This document shows, one piece after another, positions 34,206-43,359 of a DNA stretch of 64,000 nt (its first letter is position 1; the number at the start of each line of letters is the position of its first letter). This stretch comes from Fuerstiella sp. (GTDB lineage: Bacteria > Planctomycetota > Planctomycetia > Planctomycetales > Planctomycetaceae). Under the pieces are notes generated by a model. The model searched no databases. It was not told the DNA's origin and saw only the letters and a program-made list of their open reading frames with translations. The translations under genes and the position numbers were made by a program. The stretch covers positions 112,475 through 176,474 of the forward strand of contig JAKVAZ010000007.1 of NCBI GenBank assembly GCA_022447225.1, written 5' to 3'.

Positions 34206-35564
34206 ATGGTAACGCTGTTGTTTTGTCTGTTGGCTTTGCCGGCGTCAGCAGCTGAACCCACCCGGACAATTCTGTGGCGTACTCCCGTCAGTGACATTCG
34301 GATTTGTGGTGTGAGTGGCCGGAGTCTCGATCTGCCGAGTTCGAACATGGTTCCGATTCGCGCCTGGGCGGGACTGTTGACAGACTCGAACGGCGGACCG
34401 TTCGCCGGCGAGTTGAAACAGAAGCATCTGCTGCAGGTGGCGCAGCAGTTTGATCATTGGAAACATGAATTGGCCGGTGACGATGCCACGTCTGAAATCA
34501 ACAGACGACTTCATCACACCGGTCCGTTTGACCCGGTCTGGTTCGATACGGTGGTAATCCAGGAGGAACATCAGCCGCACCTCCGACTGTTTGTCGACTA
34601 TGATCTTGATGGAAAGCTGGAGGCCCATGGAATAGTGACATTGGAGTCCGATACAGCCTCACCACAGGACTGGCTTCGCATGTTGCTCACTCGTGACGAC
34701 ACGTCGAATCGTGTGATCGATGGGGAATTGCCGAAAATCACGAAGGCAACCGTTTCCCCGGGTGGTTTCGTTTCGGAATCGACGATAGATCCGGAAAAAT
34801 TTCAGCAGCTTTACAGGCAACTGAGAAGGCTTGACCGGCCATCCGAACGCAAAAACCATCTGTTGGAAATCGTGGCTCTGGTTGATCAGTTGATTCCTGA
34901 ACTTGAACAAAGACCGGGGACAGACTCTGTTGAGGTGGCGGATCTGCTGTATCGGAAGGGACGGGCGCTTGGTTATCGAGAGTTGCCCGATGTCGTTGCC
35001 CGCAACCCGATCAAATGTCCGGAGCAGCTGAATCGCGAATTTGAAATGACATTTGCACGGCTTCGGAGTCTTGTGGATGTGACGCAGCCTCAATACGTGC
35101 TGCTGGCGATTCGCCGGGAACGACGTCGAGGATATCGTGGAGCCGCTCTTGATCTGCTGGAAACCTGTCGACACAACCATCCACATTCCGGGTGGTATCA
35201 TAAGAAGCGCAGCGATCTGTTGAAGGAACTGAATCTGCCGCTGCTGGCCCACCAGGCTGCCGCTGACCTGTGGCTTAAGGGGGCTCGTCCGGTACGTCCG
35301 GTACCGGTGATCTTTCGTATGAGCAGCAAATCTCCGGTGGTGTTCGAGGTTAGTTGGGAGCCTGCACCACCGTGGCGATCTCAGACAGTAACGTTGCGAA
35401 ATGTATTGCCGGGCGTGGTCGAAGGAGTCGCCTGGCTGCGTGTAAATTCTGCCTACCGGATTATTCTTCCGGAGAGAATCCGGCGACGATTCAGCACAGA
35501 TGAGGAACTGTTGAGGGCCGGTTCAGTGGTTGCGCTGCGTCAGATCGGAGAGCTCGATCAGTGA
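34206..35564 (+). CDS. Exported protein of unknown function
   Basis: About 452 residues. MVTLLFCLLALPASAAEP is a good signal peptide with cleavage after ASA, which decides the start at 34206; a TTG at 34137 is also in frame. The body is not recognised. VDYDLDGKLEAHG resembles part of a calcium-binding loop. Residues from about 215 on are charged and helical. It follows the DUF1501 gene closely and may act with it outside the membrane. Its last 42 bases overlap the 3' end of convergent murG. Confidence 0.7.
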   Translation: MVTLLFCLLALPASAAEPTRTILWRTPVSDIRICGVSGRSLDLPSSNMVPIRAWAGLLTDSNGGPFAGELKQKHLLQVAQQFDHWKHELAGDDATSEINRRLHHTGPFDPVWFDTVVIQEEHQPHLRLFVDYDLDGKLEAHGIVTLESDTASPQDWLRMLLTRDDTSNRVIDGELPKITKATVSPGGFVSESTIDPEKFQQLYRQLRRLDRPSERKNHLLEIVALVDQLIPELEQRPGTDSVEVADLLYRKGRALGYRELPDVVARNPIKCPEQLNREFEMTFARLRSLVDVTQPQYVLLAIRRERRRGYRGAALDLLETCRHNHPHSGWYHKKRSDLLKELNLPLLAHQAAADLWLKGARPVRPVPVIFRMSSKSPVVFEVSWEPAPPWRSQTVTLRNVLPGVVEGVAWLRVNSAYRIILPERIRRRFSTDEELLRAGSVVALRQIGELDQ

Positions 35565-36659
35565 ACGGGCAATTTCATCGGCGGCATTGGGGCGATGGAG
35601 CAGGCGGGCGGCCTGGCTCATCATTTGTCTTGATGAATGATTGTTGACCAGGGCGTGAACAGCATTTGCCAGATCGACCTGCGGATGTGAACCGGTTTCA
35701 TCGATAACCAGTGCTGCTCCCTGTTGCCTTAGAAATTCGGCGTTGCTTTGCTGATGGTTGAGTGCTGCGGTGCTCAGTGGGACCAGGATGGACGGACATC
35801 CGGTGGCAGCGATCTCACCCAGTGTGACCGCACCTGCTCTGCTGATCACAAATGCCGAGCTTTCCAGTGTTCCGGGCAGGTCATCGAGGTAGGGCTTTGT
35901 GGTGATGCGGGGCTGACCAGACTGTGTGACGATGACGGGACGAATGTTTGAACCGGTCTGGTGGAGAATTTCCCAGCCGTAGGGAAGTTTGAGTCGCGGC
36001 AGTGCTGCATGCACGATTTCATTAAGGCGTTGGCTACCCTGACTGCCCCCGACGATCAGAATCCGGCGGGATTCGAGAGTCATTGAAGAGTGGGTTTCAT
36101 TTGTGGTGTCGGTGTTCCATGACCGCACGGGCATTCCGACACATTTGAAATCAGTGAGCAGCGGAACCTTTTCTGCCGGCCAGGCACAAAAACGTGCGGT
36201 TGCCAGCGGCTTCCACCATCGGGTGATTTTTCCGGGCTGAGTATTTGCTTCAAACAGGACTGTAGGAATCCGCGACCGTTTTGCCGCCAGCAGTCCGGGC
36301 AGTGACGCGAAGCCACCTGTTGCGAAGACAACGTGTGTACTGATGCTTTTGAACCGTCGCCGGCATCGGAGCACGGAACCTGCCAGAGCCCGTGTCTGTG
36401 AGATGTTCGACCACTTCAGACCGGGCGGTTGTGTCACCGAAAGCGAAATAATTGAGCATCGTTTGTCGTCGGCAACGAATGAGTTTTCCAGAACGACGCG
36501 ATCAATATCCCGATGACTTGTCAAAAATGTAGCTTGTGCATCAGGGTCCTGCTGAAACACTGCCGAAGCCACGGCAATCGACGGTGTTAAATGTCCGCCG
36601 GAACCTCCGCCGGAGAATACGAGATGCCTTGAATGATTCCGTGTACCGGTCACAGGCAC
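35523..36659 (-). CDS. murG: UDP-GlcNAc:lipid I GlcNAc transferase MurG
   Basis: 378 residues. The N-terminal glycine loop is FSGGGSGGHLTPSIAVASAV; the second conserved loop is ILIVGGSQGSQRLNEIVH; the donor-binding region is VISRAGAVTLGEIAATGCPS and LNHQQSNAEFLRQQGAALVI. All three are characteristic of MurG, the inner-membrane-associated enzyme that makes lipid II for peptidoglycan. Planctomycetes are now known to make peptidoglycan, so its presence is expected. It lies outside a division/cell-wall cluster. Its ATG is 3 bases beyond the stop of the DUF1444 gene, so the two are co-transcribed. Confidence 0.9.
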   Translation of the reverse strand: MPVTGTRNHSRHLVFSGGGSGGHLTPSIAVASAVFQQDPDAQATFLTSHRDIDRVVLENSFVADDKRCSIISLSVTQPPGLKWSNISQTRALAGSVLRCRRRFKSISTHVVFATGGFASLPGLLAAKRSRIPTVLFEANTQPGKITRWWKPLATARFCAWPAEKVPLLTDFKCVGMPVRSWNTDTTNETHSSMTLESRRILIVGGSQGSQRLNEIVHAALPRLKLPYGWEILHQTGSNIRPVIVTQSGQPRITTKPYLDDLPGTLESSAFVISRAGAVTLGEIAATGCPSILVPLSTAALNHQQSNAEFLRQQGAALVIDETGSHPQVDLANAVHALVNNHSSRQMMSQAARLLHRPNAADEIARSLIELSDLTQRNH

Positions 36660-36662
36660 TGT

Positions 36663-37973
36663 CTAATTTTCGGTTTCACAGTACTCACTGACACCGTCGG
36701 CGGAGATCACCAGCAGTCTTTGTGTGAGTGGATGGTGCATTGACTGGTAATCATGGACTACGCGGTCGCGTACATGACTGATGAGTTTTGGGTGATTCAG
36801 TGATACGGCAACAAAGAAGTCACGATTCGGAACGCCTACAATCACTTCCGGACCGAACAGTTCTCTCAATCGCTGGTGAAACGTCGGCCCGAGAATTCGG
36901 GCACTGTTGTAAGGATCCGGATTCACGGGAACCAGCATCTGGGGGTCGGATTCATCACCGATCAGATTGACCTGCATGGGGTGGTCAGCGGCGTAGCCTT
37001 CCAGATTGATCATGGCGAGTTCCTGCAGTGATTCTACCGAAAGGTTCCACTGCTGAAGCATCTCACCATGGACGAATCGATAAGTATCATCCTCATCGAT
37101 GACGAAAACCTGAGTTAGCCCTCCGATCCACGGCAATTGAACAAAATCCTTCAGCGTGTCACCCGCGTCTTCATCCGGATACAACATTGGAAGGATACGA
37201 TCTTCTACCTGTTCAAACGGCGGCATGACCTGTTCAGGCCCCCATTCCTGCAGACGTACGACACTGGTCAATCCCGGCAGGACAATCTGAGAAAAATTTT
37301 TGGGCTGCTGCAAATAAGATCGGTAGAAATTAGAAAGGTTGATTTCTGATCCCTGCAGTTCGAGGGCAAATCGGCTTTTCGATTCAACCTGTAGCAGCGG
37401 AAAGTGTTTCCGCGCAAGCGCGATCACTTCCTGGCGAAACGGTTCCGGGGGCATGGCCGGAGTTTCTGCAAATCTGACGGAATGCAGGATCGACACACAT
37501 GTGCTGACTGTTGTGGTGTCCAGTGCTTTGCCTGGAGTGGACTGCAGACTGACCACCAGCATCACATTTTTATGCTCCAGAATCCACAGCCTCCATTCGT
37601 AGGGTCGGCGTTTGAACCATTTCCACCAGGATCCGCTGTCGCGGCGGCGAGACGAGCCGGTCCAGCATCGGCTTGATGTCGGAATGTCCAGAGGATCCCC
37701 GTGTCGTGACCGTACCACGTCAGGGAACAGTGTCGAGACTGAGAACGCCGGTGCAGACTCTGCGGAGGAATCCGGATCAATCCATGCGGCGTACAGCATC
37801 ATGGACCATGTTTCAGATGTATCAGCGAACTGCGGCCGAATTTCAGTCACTGATTCTTTTTGTATCAACTGCACAGAATTGGGAAAACGGCATCGAAACC
37901 AGTTCGCAGGTCCCTGGAATTCAGAATAGTCCTGTGGACTTTCATGCTCTGAATATTCACAAAAATCTGCCAT
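36663..37973 (-). CDS. DUF1444 (YtpQ-like) domain protein
   Basis: 436 residues from the ATG at 37973; the frame is open 29 codons further upstream. The C-terminal two thirds resemble DUF1444 proteins such as YtpQ of Bacillus: INLSNFYRSYLQQPKNFS, LTQVFVIDEDDTYRFVHGEM, ELAMINLEGYAADHPMQ, YNSARILGPTFHQRLRELFG and EVIVGVPNRDFFVAVSL. The N-terminal 190 residues (with Trp-rich SGSWWKWFKRRPYEWRLWIL) are not recognised and may be a separate domain. No signal peptide is seen. The function of DUF1444 is unknown. It is followed directly by murG. Confidence 0.75.
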   Translation of the reverse strand: MADFCEYSEHESPQDYSEFQGPANWFRCRFPNSVQLIQKESVTEIRPQFADTSETWSMMLYAAWIDPDSSAESAPAFSVSTLFPDVVRSRHGDPLDIPTSSRCWTGSSRRRDSGSWWKWFKRRPYEWRLWILEHKNVMLVVSLQSTPGKALDTTTVSTCVSILHSVRFAETPAMPPEPFRQEVIALARKHFPLLQVESKSRFALELQGSEINLSNFYRSYLQQPKNFSQIVLPGLTSVVRLQEWGPEQVMPPFEQVEDRILPMLYPDEDAGDTLKDFVQLPWIGGLTQVFVIDEDDTYRFVHGEMLQQWNLSVESLQELAMINLEGYAADHPMQVNLIGDESDPQMLVPVNPDPYNSARILGPTFHQRLRELFGPEVIVGVPNRDFFVAVSLNHPKLISHVRDRVVHDYQSMHHPLTQRLLVISADGVSEYCETEN

Positions 37974-38070
37974 TGTGTACACGCTCGTTTGTCTGATGAG
38001 TTCCACAAATGATTTTATTGACCCTGTCTTAAAATACCCAGCTGACGACAGGATGCACACGGGGCAACAG

Positions 38071-38107
38071 GGGGTCAGTGACCGGTTTCTGCAGACAGAC
38101 TGACCCC
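38071..38107. terminator. Stem-loop after the Gfo/Idh gene
   Basis: GGGGTCAGT (38071-38079) and ACTGACCCC (38099-38107) are perfect 9-base arms around a 19-base loop. It lies 40 bases past the stop of the minus-strand Gfo/Idh gene and before the DUF1444 gene. There is no T-run, so it may be a transcript-stabilising or factor-dependent terminator hairpin rather than an intrinsic terminator. Confidence 0.45.
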
Positions 38108-38146
38108 GGCAGTGGAGTACAACCGAAGGTCTGATTCAGTCAGTTT

Positions 38147-39424
38147 TCAGATACTCCAGCCGTGTCGATAGTCCTTACGAAGTAACGCGTCTGCAATGTT
38201 ATCACCAGTGCTCATGGTCGCAGGATTATACGAGATGGTACCTCCTTTCCGGTAGGCAACGTTGCCCAGCAGTACCACTTCAGTAAACGGCCCTGCGTAA
38301 CCGAAATGGCTGCCGGTGGGAGAATTTGTTTTGCAGGCCGTTATCCACTGTTGATGATGATATGTGTCTGAAAAGGCTGGCAGAGGTTCTTGTTCCGTAG
38401 CGGGGTTCGCGTTCAGGATCTGTGGGGCCCTGCCGTGTGCAATTGATATTTTGCCTTTGGATCCAATAAAGAGCGAACCATTCATGGGAAGTTTGGCCTG
38501 AACCGCGTCGGCGGGACTCGACATGCCTTCATACCAGTAAATCACGACTTTCTTTTTTCCATCGTAGGCCGGAAAGGTAAAGGTGGTTTTCATTTGTGTT
38601 GGACCACAGTGTTTACTGGGGGGCGGCCCCTCGGAAAACACCTTCACCGGACGACCTCCCAGCTTCAACGCCTGAAAAGCCGGATCCATCAGATGAATGG
38701 CCATATCCCCAATTGCCCCACATCCAAAATCCCACCAGCCTCTCCAGCGAAACGGTGCATAGGCCTGGTGGTACGGACGTTCGGCGGCCGGTCCCAGCCA
38801 CAGATCCCAGTGCAGGTGTTCGGGAACAGCCGGTGTTTCCTTTGGTAGATCGATTCCCTGGTCCCACCATCGACCGGGACGGTCGGTAATAATGTGAACT
38901 TCCTGAACATCTCCGATGACACCGGAGTTCAACATCCTCACCAGACTGACATATCCGGGGTGTTCATGGTTTTGTGTACCCATCTGAGTCGCCAGATTTT
39001 TTTCTGAGGCGAGCTGAGCAATGATGCGGGCTTCTGCCACCGTATGTGTCAGGGGTTTTTCGCAATAGACGTGTAAACCCCGTTTCAACGCTCCGATCGT
39101 GGCGGGGGCGTGATTGTGATCCGGCGTGGCAATCACGACCGCATCCAGATTGTCCTGATCGAGCAGCTGTCGATAGTCGTAGTACGTTGTGGCATTTGGA
39201 TGTTGTTTTGAGACTGCGGCTAATCGTTGTTCATCCACATCGCAGACGGCGGCAATAGTTTCGGTACTTACCGCTGCCAGGTCAGACCGTCCTCTTCCTC
39301 CCACACCGATCACACCAATGTTCAGCCTGTCATCGGCACCCGACAGCCGCGATGGCAGAAAAAGAGGAGCCGTGACTGCCGCTGTACTGAGTTTTAAAGC
39401 TGAACGCCGAGAATAGAGAGACAT
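38147..39424 (-). CDS. Gfo/Idh/MocA family oxidoreductase, Tat-exported
   Basis: 425 residues. YSRRSALKLSTAAVTAPLFL is a Tat-type signal. A Rossmann domain begins at LNIGVIGVGGRGRSDLAAVS (GxGxxG type) and includes VVIATPDHNHAPATIGALKR and the conserved CEKPLTHTVAEA, whose Lys belongs to the family active site. The second half is the alpha/beta substrate domain (WWDFGCGAIGDMAIHLMDPA). Such exported dehydrogenases are very frequent in planctomycetes and are thought to act on sugars or inositols; the substrate is not predictable. It is part of a minus-strand gene series. Confidence 0.9.
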   Translation of the reverse strand: MSLYSRRSALKLSTAAVTAPLFLPSRLSGADDRLNIGVIGVGGRGRSDLAAVSTETIAAVCDVDEQRLAAVSKQHPNATTYYDYRQLLDQDNLDAVVIATPDHNHAPATIGALKRGLHVYCEKPLTHTVAEARIIAQLASEKNLATQMGTQNHEHPGYVSLVRMLNSGVIGDVQEVHIITDRPGRWWDQGIDLPKETPAVPEHLHWDLWLGPAAERPYHQAYAPFRWRGWWDFGCGAIGDMAIHLMDPAFQALKLGGRPVKVFSEGPPPSKHCGPTQMKTTFTFPAYDGKKKVVIYWYEGMSSPADAVQAKLPMNGSLFIGSKGKISIAHGRAPQILNANPATEQEPLPAFSDTYHHQQWITACKTNSPTGSHFGYAGPFTEVVLLGNVAYRKGGTISYNPATMSTGDNIADALLRKDYRHGWSI

Positions 39425-39792
39425 ACTCAGTCTGCCTGACAGTGGTCAAAGACCGTGGAGGGTGAGGGTTGTGACGCAGCGGGACAAATACAGGTGGCGG
39501 TTTAACTGAAAGTCCGGGAATACTGGTGTCACATGCGGGCCAGGCTAGAGAATACACGGAAACCACTAAAAAAAAACACTGAACCGTCTTCACTCGTTTT
39601 GCAGGAGTTTTCAGGGATGAAAATCCTGCGTTTCCGGCCAAACGTGCGTGACATCACCACATCAGGCTATCATCAACGAGGTTAACAAAACCACAGGACT
39701 ACCTGCAGTGGGAGCCAGTCTGGTCAGTGTTCGATCACGGCTGAGGCCCGGAAAATTTTGTCAAACGTTGGTCTGGCGGATGTGCTGTGTGA
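39425..39792. other. 368-base gap, nothing recognised
   Basis: It lies between the Gfo/Idh gene and the DUF1080 gene, both minus-strand. Short reading frames are present but show no family motif. An A-run (about 39567-39576) is the only noticeable feature. Confidence 0.5.
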
Positions 39793-40503
39793 TCAATCCA
39801 GAATCTTAATTCGCAGATCTTTGAAATGCACAAACATGCCGGGATCGTGAAGCTGAAGCTGAATCATACCGCGACTGAGTCGTTTTTCGTTCGGGAGATA
39901 TTCGGTAAACTCTGAGGCCGGTTTGTCGTTGAGATAAAAGCTGAATTTGTTGCCGCGTGCAATAATATGCACTTCATTCCAGTCACCTTTGTGAATGTCA
40001 TCGACCGACAGAGCTTTATTGATCGAGGTAATTGTTGGTTGGTCATTTTTGTCAATCACCAGACGGTCTCCTCGAAAACAGCGATGCTCTCTGCGGCCGG
40101 GGGTGTGAAAATCCCAGGCACCGAGAATTGTGTTTCCGATTCCGGCGTGCCCAAAATCGGCGTGATAGCTTTGAAAATCACGCCGACCGGTTTCATCTTT
40201 GCGTGCGCGGATGCTGACACCACTGTTTCCTTTGCCGGGAAAGCGGTAGCTGAGTTTCATTTCGAAATCAGCAATATCATGATTTTCAAAGACCAGATAG
40301 CCGCGACCTTTGTCGCCATTGCCAATAATCATTTCGTTTTTGACAGTCCAGGCATCTTTCGCGCTGACCGGCGCAACGTTCCAACCGTTCAGTGTTTTTC
40401 CATCGAACATGGAAACGAATTCTTCGTGTGCCGAAACTGACATATTGAACAAAAGTACTGCACCGAATATCGACGTATGACCGATGCCGAACAGTGAATT
40501 CAT
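39793..40503 (-). CDS. DUF1080 (3-keto-disaccharide hydrolase-like) exported protein
   Basis: 236 residues with a signal peptide (GHTSIFGAVLLFNMSVSAHE). The domain begins at FVSMFDGKTLNGWN, the classic DUF1080 start, and continues with AWTVKNEMIIG, LVFENHDIADFEMKLSYRFP, GNSGVSIRAR and GDWNEVHIIARGN. The fold is a concanavalin-like beta sandwich; some members cleave 3-keto-glycosides. It would act in the periplasm, possibly together with the Gfo/Idh oxidoreductase, since such enzymes can make 3-keto sugars. That link is inference from known pathways and proximity. The frame is open 13 codons before the chosen start. Confidence 0.88.
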   Translation of the reverse strand: MNSLFGIGHTSIFGAVLLFNMSVSAHEEFVSMFDGKTLNGWNVAPVSAKDAWTVKNEMIIGNGDKGRGYLVFENHDIADFEMKLSYRFPGKGNSGVSIRARKDETGRRDFQSYHADFGHAGIGNTILGAWDFHTPGRREHRCFRGDRLVIDKNDQPTITSINKALSVDDIHKGDWNEVHIIARGNKFSFYLNDKPASEFTEYLPNEKRLSRGMIQLQLHDPGMFVHFKDLRIKILD

Positions 40504-40590
40504 GGAAGTGCTCCGGATTGAAAGGGCCTGACCCTGTACCAATAGTTGGCAACGACAGCGAAGAGGTGGCTGAACGAGCGCACTGTCCGT

Positions 40591-41532
40591 TTACACGTAG
40601 AAAAATGTGCGTTCAGCTGTGGTGGTAAGCAGCTTATGACGATCCTGTTCGTCGGCAAACTCAAGGCAGTTCCGTACCAGATCAATTGAGCTGGCGTAAG
40701 TACTGGAACCGGTCAGCTGGTACGGGCAGTCGCTGGCCCACATCAACCGATCCGGTCCATAGCTTTCATACAGCCTTTTGATCATAGGAATCAATTCGTG
40801 ATGAGGTGGTTGTTTTCTTCCGAGCGCGTAGTATGCGGAGATCTTTACTTTGACGTGTGTATGGTTCGCCAGATGACACAGCCGGGACAGATCAGTGTCC
40901 CGGATCGTGCCGTCGATACCGATCCGGGCAAAGTGATCAATCACAACCGGAGTCTCCGGATGACGCTGACAGGCTTCATCAACCGCGGGGAGCTGATCTG
41001 CGTCGATCAGGCAGCACATCGGCTGTTTGGTTTCAGCAGATGTTTGCCACATTTCCGTCATCCCGTCCGTCTTCAGCCAGTCCGAAATTCCTTTTCGCGG
41101 GTTGATACGGAAGCCGGTCACGCCGCACTGAAGCAACTGTTTCATCACTTTTCCGCAGTTGGGCCTCAAATCATCCACCATGCCGACGACGCGAAACGTG
41201 TTCGGGTGGCGCCGCCATGCATCGATCAGATACGTATTGTCAAAGCCGTGAAATGGTGAGTGCTGAATCAGAACGACTCGTCCGACACCATGAGGTCGGG
41301 CCACGGCCATGAGCTCTTCGTCAGTGAAACTCCGGGGAGCAAGGTCGTCCGGTGTGGTTCCGGGTGCCAGCTTGAAGACGCTCGTATCCGGAGTCCAGAT
41401 ATGTGAATGAGCGTCGATCCACGGCGTTTGCCCGGCTGCTTCCGATGAGCAGGCCGTTCTGCTGCCGGAAGCAGCGATTGCGACTCCGGCGGCAATGGCT
41501 CCTCTTCGGGACATCGGTGATTGCGGGTTCAT
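40591..41532 (-). CDS. Amidohydrolase-2 family TIM-barrel hydrolase
   Basis: 313 residues from the ATG at 41532. The N-terminus SRRGAIAAGVAIAASGS is Tat-like. The metal site is visible as WIDAHSHIW (His-x-His), VVIDHFARIG (His) and LMWASDCPY (Asp). The family hydrolyses or decarboxylates lactones and ring acids; the substrate is unknown. It lies 87 bases upstream of the DUF1080 gene on the same strand and may belong to the same degradative group. Confidence 0.85.
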   Translation of the reverse strand: MNPQSPMSRRGAIAAGVAIAASGSRTACSSEAAGQTPWIDAHSHIWTPDTSVFKLAPGTTPDDLAPRSFTDEELMAVARPHGVGRVVLIQHSPFHGFDNTYLIDAWRRHPNTFRVVGMVDDLRPNCGKVMKQLLQCGVTGFRINPRKGISDWLKTDGMTEMWQTSAETKQPMCCLIDADQLPAVDEACQRHPETPVVIDHFARIGIDGTIRDTDLSRLCHLANHTHVKVKISAYYALGRKQPPHHELIPMIKRLYESYGPDRLMWASDCPYQLTGSSTYASSIDLVRNCLEFADEQDRHKLLTTTAERTFFYV

Positions 41533-41561
41533 GGTAGGATTCTCCGAAAAACTTAAAAGCT

Positions 41562-43331
41562 CTACCCGCTCTTGTTCAGATTGCGAACAACTCCATCCCA
41601 GTTTGCGGGCGCGTTTCTGTTGTGTTGAGTGATCTGCATGGCCAGATAGTCCTGTGCCCGATCTTCCGGGGGCATTCGATGCAGACAGGACCATGCGCTG
41701 TTCCAGTCTCCCTGAATAAACGCTTCCACTCCTCGTTCAAAATCATCCAGGTGCTGTTGTGTCAGAGATGGCAGCAGTGATTCCGGTGGTACGAGTTCAC
41801 TGACCATTAACGGACGGTCCATCCCGTAGGGCAGAAGTCGCAGCAGTTTGCGAACCCGGCCTTCCGTCGCTGACAGCTGTGTCCTCACCAGTTGATCCAG
41901 ATACTGGTCAATCAAAATCGGAACGTGAAGCTTCCGTGTCATGCCTTCAAGACGACTTGCCAGATTTACGACCGGACCAAATACAGTGACTTTGACCTGC
42001 TCACGCGTACCGATTTTTCCTGCAACGGCCCTGCCGTACGCGATTCCGACACTGGTTTCAAAGTCAGTCAGTGGATGTTGCGGGTCGGCACGAGCTTTTT
42101 CGAATTCGCTGCGAATCGCCAGTGCAGCCCGGCAGGCGTTCAATGGTGATTCGTCCGTTGATATTGGCCACCCCCAAAAACCTAATGCTGCGTCCCCCTG
42201 AAAGTCACCGGTGACACCGCCGAATCGCAGAATCTGACTGGTCATCACTTCCAGAGCGAGACTGACACGTTCCAGCAGTCCCATAAGATTGTCGGCCTGT
42301 TCCTCAGCACGATGGCTGAATCCTCGCAGGTCGCAAAACAGCACCGTCACATCGCATTCCCGGGGTTCCAGCAGCGATGTGTCGAGATCGCTGCCAACGG
42401 CTTCCAGAACCGGTGGCGAAAAGAACTGACGCAGACCTGCCTGCTGTCGCTCCAGTTCCTGCTGCCTCTGCAGTGAGCCAACAATCTCGGCGATGAATTC
42501 GGTGAACTTAATGTCCGCGTGCAGATGTTGGCGACTCGTTCGGGTCGCTGTGACAGGGCTCCGACCGGCCAGGTAAAATACACGATTCTGCACAACATCC
42601 GAAAAAAATGGAGTGCAGAATGCCCAGTTGAATTCTGCCTGTTGAGTATACGCTGTGGCGTTCTCCTTCGATGTGGTTTCGTCCCAGACATGCAAAATTG
42701 ATTTTTGCTGAGTGATCGCGTTATGAATCATTCTGGTACTTGGCTGCAGCAGCCCGTTTGTTTCGTAACGACGTTCCTGATGCAGTACACGTGCTTTGTT
42801 GTTTTCATCAATGCTGACGACAGCGGCCCCGTCAGCATGCTGAATTCCCGCCAGGAGCAGGCCCAGCAGGGCAATGTGCAGATCACGTTCCACGCCGGAC
42901 TCTCTGATGACAGCCGGCAGGCTCGTCAGGACTTCGATACGTTTGTCAGCATCTTCATAACGAATATTTTGCAGCTGCCGCCGGTCGATCGCCAGTTGTT
43001 GTCCGCCGGAACTGCGAGGGGAGTCACTTTGAGTCACCTGGCCGAGTTCGAATCTGGAATCTCCAATTACAAACGATTGTCCGGAACGCAGTTCCGACGT
43101 CTGGATCTCATTACCGTCAACAAAGACAGGGTTGACGGATTCATTCAGGCGAGTCACTCGGATTGCGTCGCTGCGGGTTTCCACACGAACGTGCAGTCTG
43201 GAGATTCGAGTGTCCCAGTCAGTGCGGAAGTCCGCCGCTTCTCCACGTCCAAGGATTTTGGATTCACCGGCGGCAAGCACGAACTGACGATCCAGTCGGC
43301 GGTCGTCATAAAATGCAAGCAGTCTGAGCAT
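41562..43331 (-). CDS. FHA - GAF-like - class III adenylate/guanylate cyclase
   Basis: 589 residues with no evident membrane segment. An FHA domain spans about residues 1-95 (ILGRGEAADF, then TRISRLHVRVE, the phosphothreonine-binding loops). A sensor region of GAF type follows (about 130-300). The class III cyclase domain begins at DVTVLFCDLRGFSHRAEEQA, with a metal-binding Asp in FCDLRGFS. It continues with GDFQGDAALGFWGWPI and GIAYGRAVAGKIGT. A C-terminal tail of about 60 residues has a short helical repeat-like stretch. It should make cyclic AMP or GMP in response to phosphoprotein binding and a ligand. It is preceded by the DinB-like gene 28 bases away. Confidence 0.85.
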   Translation of the reverse strand: MLRLLAFYDDRRLDRQFVLAAGESKILGRGEAADFRTDWDTRISRLHVRVETRSDAIRVTRLNESVNPVFVDGNEIQTSELRSGQSFVIGDSRFELGQVTQSDSPRSSGGQQLAIDRRQLQNIRYEDADKRIEVLTSLPAVIRESGVERDLHIALLGLLLAGIQHADGAAVVSIDENNKARVLHQERRYETNGLLQPSTRMIHNAITQQKSILHVWDETTSKENATAYTQQAEFNWAFCTPFFSDVVQNRVFYLAGRSPVTATRTSRQHLHADIKFTEFIAEIVGSLQRQQELERQQAGLRQFFSPPVLEAVGSDLDTSLLEPRECDVTVLFCDLRGFSHRAEEQADNLMGLLERVSLALEVMTSQILRFGGVTGDFQGDAALGFWGWPISTDESPLNACRAALAIRSEFEKARADPQHPLTDFETSVGIAYGRAVAGKIGTREQVKVTVFGPVVNLASRLEGMTRKLHVPILIDQYLDQLVRTQLSATEGRVRKLLRLLPYGMDRPLMVSELVPPESLLPSLTQQHLDDFERGVEAFIQGDWNSAWSCLHRMPPEDRAQDYLAMQITQHNRNAPANWDGVVRNLNKSG

Positions 43332-43359
43332 GAAAGCCGAAATTCCCAAACAGGACCAT

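Noticed and set aside
35523-36659. MurG as a surprise in a planctomycete
   Set aside because: Peptidoglycan synthesis in planctomycetes is already established, so presence of murG alone is not novel.
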